From positions 1 to 6,768 of the forward strand of contig SKTA01000203.1 in the NCBI GenBank assembly GCA_007122745.1: a stretch of 6,768 nt of DNA, in the 5' to 3' direction. Position 1 is the first letter of the stretch, and each line of letters begins with the position of its first letter. The stretch comes from Bacteroidales bacterium (lineage in GTDB: Bacteria > Bacteroidota > Bacteroidia > Bacteroidales > UBA7960). The notes below the pieces were generated by a model. That model was not told the DNA's origin, did no database searches, and was given only the letters and a program-made list of their open reading frames with translations. Shown one piece after another: positions 1 through 4,723 of the stretch. A program made the translations under genes and the position numbers.

Positions 1-1281
1 GTTGGAAAACAGCAGTTTCGCAATCTTGACATGGCCCGAAAACGTGCCGCGCTGCGCAAACATTACGTGATTGAAAACCTTGAAGATCATCTCAAAACAT
101 TTGAATACCATTTCACGGCACGTGGCGGCAAGATTATTTGGGCACAGGATGTGGCAGAAGCCAGAAAAGCGATCCTCGGAATCTTTGAGGAAAATCATGT
201 AAAGCAGGTGGTGAAATCCAAATCTATGGTAACCGAAGAGGCGGGCATCACTACTTTCCTTGAAAAGAACGGGGTAGAATGCTTTGAAACGGACCTGGGT
301 GAATATATTGTTCAGATCTCCAACGACAAGCCCTATCATATTGTTACGCCCGCCATGCACTTGTCGGCAGATGATGTGGCAAAGATCTTTCACAACCGTT
401 TCGATCTTCCCCGGGATAGCAGTCCCGACGAAATTACAAAATTTGTTCGCCAAACATTGCGGGAAAAGTTTGCATCTGTGCAAGCGGGCATTACCGGAGC
501 AAACTTTTTGATATCTGAAAGCGGGGCTGTGGCGCTGACTGAAAATGAAGGGAATGCTTTACTTTCTATGTCGGTTTCCGGAATCCACATTGTCATTACC
601 GGCATCGAAAAGATCATTCCCACTATGCGCGATCTGGACCTTTTCTGGCCTTTGCTTGCAACCCACGGCACCGGACAGCATTTGACAGCCTACAACTCCC
701 TGGTGTTTGGACCCAAGAAACCGGGTGAAAACGATGGTCCGGAAAAGATGTATGTGATCCTTTTGGACAATGGACGAAGCCGTTTGCTCAAGGCCACTCC
801 ACAGCGAAGAAATTTGGCCTGTATCCGTTGCGGTGCCTGCCTGAATGCCTGTCCGGTGTACCGAAATATTGGCGGCCATACTTATGGTACGATCTACAGC
901 GGTCCCATCGGAGCGGTAATCACCCCCCACTTGTCCGGAGAATTTGAGACCTACAAACACCTGAGCTTTGCTACCAGTTTGTGTGGTAAATGTACGGAAG
1001 TTTGTCCTGTCGGGATCGATCTTCATCACCAGCTGCTTTATAATCGGAACCTTAGCCAGAAAATGGGTCTTTTCAGTCGCTCAGAAAAGATGTCCATTAA
1101 GGCCTATAAATGGGCCATGAAAAAGCGTAAAAGACTCGACATGCCGCCTCCGTGGATAAAGAACTTTTTTGCAACACAGTTTTTAAAGAAGGGGTGGGGC
1201 GAAAATCGCACCATGCCAAGGGTGGTTAAAAGCTTTTCGGCGCAATGGAAAGAAAAACAACAACAAACGGGTGGAAAATAA
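1..1281 (+). CDS. lutB: LutB-like lactate utilization iron-sulfur protein (5' partial)
   Basis: Probable LutB, the subunit of the LutABC L-lactate oxidation complex that joins a LUD domain to a two-cluster ferredoxin-like domain; it acts in the cytoplasm and passes electrons from lactate oxidation to pyruvate. Numbering from the Met at position 31: LUD-domain signatures KSKSMVTEE (62-70) and SESGAVALTENEG (163-175), then CIRCGACLNACP (Cys 264, 267, 270, 274) and CGKCTEVCP (Cys 318, 321, 325), enough for two 4Fe-4S clusters. The C-terminus ends in a normal basic tail, so the 3' end is intact. The frame is open to base 1 (ten more codons before that Met) and the family is usually about 450-470 residues, so the true start almost certainly lies left of the window and the Met at 31 is internal. 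No lutC follows; the gene ends at a terminator shared with a convergent tRNA. Family assignment is strong; the substrate is inferred from the family. Confidence 0.9.
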   Translation, partial: VGKQQFRNLDMARKRAALRKHYVIENLEDHLKTFEYHFTARGGKIIWAQDVAEARKAILGIFEENHVKQVVKSKSMVTEEAGITTFLEKNGVECFETDLGEYIVQISNDKPYHIVTPAMHLSADDVAKIFHNRFDLPRDSSPDEITKFVRQTLREKFASVQAGITGANFLISESGAVALTENEGNALLSMSVSGIHIVITGIEKIIPTMRDLDLFWPLLATHGTGQHLTAYNSLVFGPKKPGENDGPEKMYVILLDNGRSRLLKATPQRRNLACIRCGACLNACPVYRNIGGHTYGTIYSGPIGAVITPHLSGEFETYKHLSFATSLCGKCTEVCPVGIDLHHQLLYNRNLSQKMGLFSRSEKMSIKAYKWAMKKRKRLDMPPPWIKNFFATQFLKKGWGENRTMPRVVKSFSAQWKEKQQQTGGK

Positions 1282-1311
1282 AAAACCGGATACTGAATCG
1301 CATCCGGTTTT
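1282..1311. terminator. Bidirectional hairpin terminator between lutB and tRNA-Ala
   Basis: A perfect 10-bp inverted repeat (AAAACCGGAT at 1282-1291, ATCCGGTTTT at 1302-1311) encloses a 10-base loop and begins one base after the lutB stop codon. Read on the minus strand, the GC core is followed by TTTTT, A, TTTT, a good U-tract for ending the tRNA transcript. Read on the plus strand, only the TTTT within the stem follows the core, so it should be weaker for lutB. Its place between two convergent genes fits shared use. Confidence 0.85.
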
Positions 1312-1312
1312 G

Positions 1313-1386
1313 TGGAGAATACCGGGCTCGAACCGGTGACCTCTTGACTGCCAGTCAAACGCTCTAGCCAACTGAGCTAATTCCCC
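1313..1386 (-). tRNA. tRNA-Ala (anticodon GGC)
   Basis: A 74-nt cloverleaf on the minus strand. Acceptor GGGGAAT pairs with ATTCTCC, including the G3-U70 wobble that is the main alanine identity element. The D arm is GCTC/GAGC with a 9-base loop, the anticodon arm is TTTGA/TCAAG around CTGGCAG (anticodon GGC, reading GCC and GCU), and the T arm is ACCGG/CCGGT with loop TTCGAGC. The discriminator is A. The next genomic bases are CAA, so the 3' CCA is not encoded and must be added after transcription. It is a single gene with its own promoter and terminator, convergent with lutB. Confidence 0.97.
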
Positions 1387-1398
1387 TTTTGCTGACTG

Positions 1399-1428
1399 CA
1401 AATTTACAATATTTTTTAAAAACAAAAA
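1399..1428 (-). promoter_or_regulatory. Bacteroidota-type promoter of tRNA-Ala
   Basis: On the minus strand TAAATTTG (1406-1399) is an exact match to the Bacteroidota -7 consensus TAnnTTTG, 12 bases before the tRNA. TTTTTG (1428-1423) lies 16 bases upstream of it and could be the -33 element, a slightly short spacing. Transcription would begin a few bases before the mature tRNA 5' end. Confidence 0.7.
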
Positions 1429-1522
1429 GAATAAACAACTTCAACACATGCAACCTGCTGTTTTAATGTTTTAAATCTCATTGCATGATAATAATTGATA
1501 AATAACAGGAAATATTAAGCTT

Positions 1523-2086
1523 ATGAAACGAACCTTTCTGGCTATCAGCGTTCCGCCAACCTATCAGACCAAGGAGGTGCTGACAAACTTTCAGCAAGCG
1601 CTTCACGATTCACGCATCAACTGGGTGGACCCCGACCACATGCATATGACATTAAAGTTTTTTGGAGACACCCCTCCAGACAGGATCAGGGATATTGTCA
1701 GGGTGGCCCGGCTCATAGCCGCGGAATCATCTCCCTTTAAACTATTTCTTGAAGGGTGCGGAACATTTGGGCCCCCAAAGGAACCGCGCGTAATTTGGAT
1801 GGGTGCGCAGTCGTCCGATACACTGAATGGTATTTATCAACAACTGCACAAACGACTGAAAACAGTGGGTTACGAACCCGACAAACAAAACGTCAGTCCG
1901 CACATAACCCTGGGGCGCATCAAAAAGCTCACCCATCCCGACATGCTGAAACAGATGCTGATGGCTTATAAATCAAGCAGCTTTGGCAGTTATGATATCA
2001 GTTCATTCAGTTTGTATGAAAGCATTTTACACCCAGAGGGCCCGGAGTATAAGGTGGTGGAGGAGTTTGGATTGACTGGCAAATGA
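1523..2086 (+). CDS. thpR: RNA 2',3'-cyclic phosphodiesterase (2'-5' RNA ligase family)
   Basis: ThpR/LigT protein of the 2H phosphoesterase superfamily, 187 residues, the usual family length. These cytoplasmic enzymes open RNA 2',3'-cyclic phosphates to 2'-phosphates and can join tRNA halves by 2'-5' linkage in vitro; the in vivo role is poorly defined. Both HxTx catalytic motifs are present: HMTL (His41, Thr43) in the context HMTLKFFGD, and HITL (His127, Thr129) in SPHITLGRIK. The N-terminal MKRTFLAISVP strand is typical. The start at 1523 follows an in-frame A/T-rich stretch; AGGA at 1507-1510 is a weak and distant ribosome site. No exact TAnnTTTG box is visible upstream. The kinase gene follows 143 bases downstream in the same direction with no clear terminator or promoter between, so co-transcription is possible. 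A tandem array begins at the stop codon. Confidence 0.93.
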   Translation: MKRTFLAISVPPTYQTKEVLTNFQQALHDSRINWVDPDHMHMTLKFFGDTPPDRIRDIVRVARLIAAESSPFKLFLEGCGTFGPPKEPRVIWMGAQSSDTLNGIYQQLHKRLKTVGYEPDKQNVSPHITLGRIKKLTHPDMLKQMLMAYKSSSFGSYDISSFSLYESILHPEGPEYKVVEEFGLTGK

Positions 2087-2224
2087 GCAGATTAGCAGAT
2101 GTATTAATTAGCAAATTTATCAATTAGCAAATTAGAAAATGTATTAATAACGCTAAACGTTAAACGCCTAAACGCTAAACGCTTAACACAAATCAACCAA
2201 TCATCAATTTACGAATCAACATAA
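2086..2224 (+). repeat. Degenerate 8-bp then 7/8-bp tandem arrays after thpR
   Basis: Nearly the whole thpR-kinase gap has a strict short period. From 2086 to 2149 there are eight consecutive octamers such as AGCAGATT (2086), AGCAAATT (2110 and 2126) and TATTAATT (2102). From 2150 to 2186 the pattern changes to units of ACGCTAA, ACGTTAA, ACGCCTAA and ACGCTTAA. From 2187 to 2224 it continues as CAA-rich 7/8-mers such as CAACCAAT. ATGTATTAAT occurs twice, 40 bases apart (2099 and 2139), exactly five octamers. The array starts on the last base of the stop codon. No coding potential is seen. Confidence 0.8.
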
Positions 2225-2229
2225 CAAAA

Positions 2230-3120
2230 ATGTTATCTACAGAAATAAAAACCGTTGCAGAAAAACTTTTAAATCAGCATTTTGGAAAACCCGTTCAGGT
2301 GACACACACATCGGGGGTGGGAGGGGGGTGCATCAACGATGCACACCGGCTCAAAACATCAGAGGGCCCTTTTTTTGTGAAATACAATAGCGCAAGCCGC
2401 TATCCGGGAATGTTTGAAGCGGAGGCTAAGGGGCTTTTACTGCTGCGTAACAGCAATACCGTTTATGTGCCTGAGGTGATCGGTTTTGGTGAAGAGGGAG
2501 AAAACAGCTTTCTTGTGCTTGAGTTCATTGATTCTGCAGCACAGCAGGATGATTTTTGGTTCCATTTTGGATCGGAGATGGCCAACATGCACCGCATCAT
2601 TATGGGCCAGGAGAACAAAGGTCATGGACTTGACTATGATAACTACATCGGAAGCTTACCGCAGCAAAACAAGTGGCATGCTTCCTGGATTGATTTTTTT
2701 GTTGTGGAACGGCTGGAAGCCCAATTGCGAATTGCCAGAGAACAGGGAAGTGCCGGTCCGGATTTGTCGCAGATGTTTCAAAGACTCTACAAACATTTGT
2801 CAGACTTTTTCCCGGAAGAGCCACCCGCCCTGCTGCACGGCGATCTTTGGAGCGGTAACTTCATGATTGGAAGCGATGGCCGGGCAGTCATCATCGACCC
2901 TGCGGTTTATTACGGACATCGTTACATGGACCTGGGGATGTCAAAGCTTTTCGGCGGGTTCGACAGTGCTTTTTATGAGGCATATAACGAAGCTTACCCC
3001 CTTGAACCCTCCTGGAGAAAGAGCATGGACATTGCCAACCTCTATCCGCTGATGGTGCATGTCAACCTTTTCGGAGGCGGCTACCTGAGCAGTGTTAAGG
3101 CGGTGTTGCGTGGGTTTTAG
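2230..3120 (+). CDS. Fructosamine kinase / ketosamine-3-kinase family protein
   Basis: 296 residues, the normal length for the fructosamine kinase family, which has an aminoglycoside-phosphotransferase-like kinase fold. The family phosphorylates fructosamines, ribulosamines or erythrulosamines on glycated amines at the 3' position, which makes the adduct unstable and so repairs the protein; bacterial members often prefer ribulosamine-type substrates. Visible motifs: N-lobe GGGCINDAHR (31-40), FVKYN with the ATP-contacting Lys51, EAEAKGLLLL (63-72) with the likely salt-bridge Glu64, catalytic loop LHGDLWSGN (202-210; Asp205, Asn210), metal-binding DPAVYYGHRYMDL (223-235; Asp223), then SKLFGGF. 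The start at 2230 follows an A-rich leader. It may be co-transcribed with thpR, as no promoter box is seen in the gap. The exact substrate cannot be read from the sequence. Confidence 0.92.
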   Translation: MLSTEIKTVAEKLLNQHFGKPVQVTHTSGVGGGCINDAHRLKTSEGPFFVKYNSASRYPGMFEAEAKGLLLLRNSNTVYVPEVIGFGEEGENSFLVLEFIDSAAQQDDFWFHFGSEMANMHRIIMGQENKGHGLDYDNYIGSLPQQNKWHASWIDFFVVERLEAQLRIAREQGSAGPDLSQMFQRLYKHLSDFFPEEPPALLHGDLWSGNFMIGSDGRAVIIDPAVYYGHRYMDLGMSKLFGGFDSAFYEAYNEAYPLEPSWRKSMDIANLYPLMVHVNLFGGGYLSSVKAVLRGF

Positions 3121-3152
3121 TTGATTTGTTGAATGGGTGATTGGTTGATTTG
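3121..3152 (+). repeat. 8-bp tandem array after the kinase gene
   Basis: Four consecutive octamers begin on the first base after the TAG stop: TTGATTTG (3121), TTGAATGG (3129), GTGATTGG (3137), TTGATTTG (3145). The reverse complement of 3138-3152, CAAATCAACCAATCA, is identical to 2189-2203 just upstream of the same gene, so the kinase is bracketed by inverted copies of this block. Confidence 0.75.
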
Positions 3153-3190
3153 GTAAGCATAAATGCGTGCAAACGGGGGAACTTTTTCCT

Positions 3191-3246
3191 GTTATCCTGA
3201 GTGTCCAGCCCCCGTGAAAATGCGGTGGCCACAATGTGGGAATGAC
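3191..3246. repeat. Imperfect palindromic element with GTTATCC/GGGAATGAC ends
   Basis: A roughly 56-base segment opens with GTTATCCTGAGTG and closes with GTGGGAATGAC, whose ends are near inverted copies (GTCATTCCC against GTTATCC). The inner part (TGTCCAGCC against GGTGGCCACA) is also partly self-complementary. The shape suggests a degraded interspersed palindromic repeat of the small non-autonomous kind. Copy number elsewhere is unknown. Confidence 0.4.
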
Positions 3247-3282
3247 ATTGGGTTGTGTTTTTTGCGAGGAACAAATAATTCC

Positions 3283-3323
3283 ACGCAAAGGCCGCAAAAT
3301 GTTTTTACGCAAAACACGCAAAG
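3283..3323 (+). repeat. ACGCAAAG-type short direct repeats
   Basis: Four near-identical octamers: ACGCAAAG (3283-3290), CCGCAAAA (3292-3299), ACGCAAAA (3307-3314) and ACGCAAAG (3316-3323). Spacing is irregular (start-to-start 9, 15 and 9), unlike the strict arrays directly after the stop codons. Confidence 0.6.
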
Positions 3324-3413
3324 AATGACAATGAAAACCCGGGAGATGCTTCGCCCGTGTAACCAATCCTCCTGTTTTTCGTACAATTAAAGTAATAAAA
3401 TCGTCCGGCAGAT

Positions 3414-3441
3414 TTTGGTTGCCGCGATATTCGTACCTTTG
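3414..3441 (+). promoter_or_regulatory. Bacteroidota-type promoter of the adenosine deaminase gene
   Basis: TACCTTTG (3434-3441) is an exact TAnnTTTG -7 box, and TTTG (3414-3417) lies 16 bases upstream as a plausible -33 element. The expected transcription start is about 3448, giving a leader of about 90 bases before the ATG at 3538. Confidence 0.75.
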
Positions 3442-3446
3442 CAAAT

Positions 3447-3489
3447 CAATTATCCGGCGCATTATTGAACAATTTCGCAGGATTAATTG
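3447..3489 (+). promoter_or_regulatory. Structured 5' leader hairpin of the deaminase transcript
   Basis: CAATTATCC (3447-3455) pairs with GGATTAATTG (3480-3489) through nine base pairs and one bulged T. Inside, GCG (3457-3459) pairs with CGC (3476-3478) and ATT (3464-3466) with AAT (3471-3473) around GAAC. The stem starts almost at the predicted transcription start. It is followed at once by a five-codon frame (ATG AAA ACA AAA TAA, 3491-3505). It does not match a riboswitch class I recognise; it could be an mRNA-stabilising stem or a protein site. Confidence 0.45.
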
Positions 3490-3537
3490 TATGAAAACAA
3501 AATAATTCGTAAAACATCACATTATAATTTTCAAAAA

Positions 3538-4641
3538 ATGAAACAAAAAGAAAAATACTATACCGGTGATCCCGACCTGAAATCTCCCCAAAAGCCTTTT
3601 GACAGGGCTTTTTTTGAAAAACTTCCCAAAACGGACCTTCACGTGCACCTGGATGGTTCGATGCGCATCGAAACCATTCTGGAATTGGCACAAAAGGACA
3701 AGATCGACATTGGGGCAGACACCCGCCAAAAGCTGGTTAAGAAGCTTGGACCTGGGAAAATGCATTCATCACTGAACGAATATCTTGAAGCTTTTCACCT
3801 TACACTGAAGGTGATGCAAACGGAAGAATCGCTCTACCGGGCAGCCTATGAGCTGGTTGAAGACAATGCCAAAGAGAACGTGCAATACATCGAGGTGCGT
3901 TATTCCCCAATCCTTCACACGAAAAAAGGGCTTCCCGTCACCGTAATTCTTGAATCGGTTGTTGAGGGGCTGAAGGATGCAGAGCGCGACTTCGGCGTGA
4001 AGAGTGGCGTAATCGTTTGCGGGATCCGCAACATATCGCCCGAGGTGAGCATGCAGATGGCAGAACTTGCCGTTGCCTTCAAGAACAGGGGAGTTGTTGG
4101 GTTTGACCTGGCCGGTGCAGAGTACAACTATCCTGCACGCGACCACCTGGAGTCCTTCAACCTTATTTTGTCGAACAATATCAACGTGACCATCCACGCC
4201 GGTGAGGCCTATGGCCCCGACAGCATCCACCAGGCACTGCACTATTGCGGGTCACACCGCATCGGACACGGCACCAGGCTGAAAGAGGATGGTGACCTGC
4301 TGAACTACGTGAACGACCACCGAATTCCTTTGGAGATCTGTTTATCGAGCAACGTACAAACACAGGCAGCCAAAACCATGGAGCGCCACCCGTTCAAGTT
4401 TTACCTGGACCTTGGCTTGCGCGTTACGCTAAACACAGATAACAGGCTGGTAACCAACACCACGATGACGGATGAGTATTATCTTGCCTACAAAAACTTT
4501 GGATTAACGCCCCAGAACATTCTGGACCTTGTCATTAATGGCGTAAAATCGGCATTCATCCCTTTTGAATATAAAAAATGGTTCCTGCGCGACACAAAAC
4601 AACGTACCATTGAGCTGATCAACAGCTACGCAAAAGATTAA
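3538..4641 (+). CDS. add: Adenosine deaminase
   Basis: Zinc hydrolase of the amidohydrolase superfamily that converts adenosine (and usually deoxyadenosine) to inosine and ammonia in cytoplasmic purine salvage. From the ATG at 3538 it has 367 residues, near the family norm. Metal and catalytic motifs: TDLHVHLDGS (His35, His37), GFDLAGAE (188-195), IHAGEAYGP (His220, Glu223), SHRIGHGTRL (His244), CLSSNVQT (268-275) and LNTDNRL (Asp301). The residue after the zinc-binding Asp is Asn302; in mouse and E. coli type enzymes it is a second Asp. I recall TDNR in actinobacterial adenosine deaminases, so this is probably a subfamily trait. The frame extends upstream to a TTG at 3487, but that region overlaps the leader hairpin and has no family-like residues, so 3538, which follows an A-rich stretch, is preferred. 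It has its own promoter; the PurF-like gene begins 82 bases after the stop. Confidence 0.93.
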   Translation: MKQKEKYYTGDPDLKSPQKPFDRAFFEKLPKTDLHVHLDGSMRIETILELAQKDKIDIGADTRQKLVKKLGPGKMHSSLNEYLEAFHLTLKVMQTEESLYRAAYELVEDNAKENVQYIEVRYSPILHTKKGLPVTVILESVVEGLKDAERDFGVKSGVIVCGIRNISPEVSMQMAELAVAFKNRGVVGFDLAGAEYNYPARDHLESFNLILSNNINVTIHAGEAYGPDSIHQALHYCGSHRIGHGTRLKEDGDLLNYVNDHRIPLEICLSSNVQTQAAKTMERHPFKFYLDLGLRVTLNTDNRLVTNTTMTDEYYLAYKNFGLTPQNILDLVINGVKSAFIPFEYKKWFLRDTKQRTIELINSYAKD

Positions 4642-4644
4642 TGA

Positions 4645-4692
4645 ACATTTGCACACCGGTACATTTGCACATCTTCACAGCAGCACATTAAT
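4645..4692 (+). repeat. 8-bp tandem array after adenosine deaminase
   Basis: Six consecutive octamers start three bases after the TAA stop: ACATTTGC (4645 and 4661), ACACCGGT (4653), ACATCTTC (4669), ACAGCAGC (4677), ACATTAAT (4685). All begin with ACA. The array ends four bases before the PurF -7 box and so occupies the place where a -33 element would be. Confidence 0.75.
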
Positions 4693-4695
4693 TCT

Positions 4696-4703
4696 TACCT
4701 TTG
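4696..4703 (+). promoter_or_regulatory. -7 promoter box of the PurF-like gene
   Basis: TACCTTTG is an exact TAnnTTTG match and identical to the box before the deaminase gene. Only a weak TTC (4674-4676) lies at normal -33 distance, inside the octamer array. The expected start near 4710 leaves a leader of only about 14 bases before the ATG at 4724, with no Shine-Dalgarno sequence. Confidence 0.7.
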
Positions 4704-4723
4704 TGTTTTATAATCGCTTTTTT

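Larger units (their letters stand above)
3153..3413. other. Non-coding gap built from short repeat fragments
   Basis: No credible gene on either strand. It contains an imperfect palindrome (3191-3246), four copies of an ACGCAAAG-like unit (3283-3323), and a GGGAGATGCTTCGCCCG segment (3341-3357) whose CGGG/CCCG ends can pair. A 7-bp inverted repeat (ACGGGGG at 3173-3179, CCCCCGT at 3209-3215) overlaps the palindrome. No U-tract follows these stems, so none is a convincing terminator for the kinase gene. Confidence 0.6.

Noticed and set aside
1183..1425. Minus-strand frame of about 80 codons containing LAQLARAFDWQSRGHRFEPG
   Set aside because: That peptide is the translation of the tRNA-Ala gene itself, a well-known source of false protein calls.
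2086..2224. CRISPR array
   Set aside because: Units are 7-8 bases with no spacers and no cas genes nearby.
2187..3152. Insertion sequence with inverted ends around the kinase gene
   Set aside because: No transposase and no target duplication are visible; the matching block is part of low-complexity arrays, so it is reported only as a repeat relationship.
3173..3215. ACGGGGG/CCCCCGT inverted repeat as terminator of the kinase gene
   Set aside because: The loop is 29 bases and no T-tract follows the stem.
3163..3390. 75-codon plus-strand frame in the kinase-deaminase gap
   Set aside because: It lies across repeat fragments, has no recognisable domain and no good start region, and its Cys/Arg-rich composition looks like translated repeats.
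3487..3537. Extension of adenosine deaminase to an in-frame TTG
   Set aside because: The TTG lies inside the leader hairpin, and the added 17 residues do not look like the family N-terminus; the ATG at 3538 fits better.
4649..4723. Extension of the PurF-like protein to an in-frame TTG
   Set aside because: It would translate the octamer array and the -7 box. The ATG at 4724 gives the expected short propeptide before the catalytic Cys.
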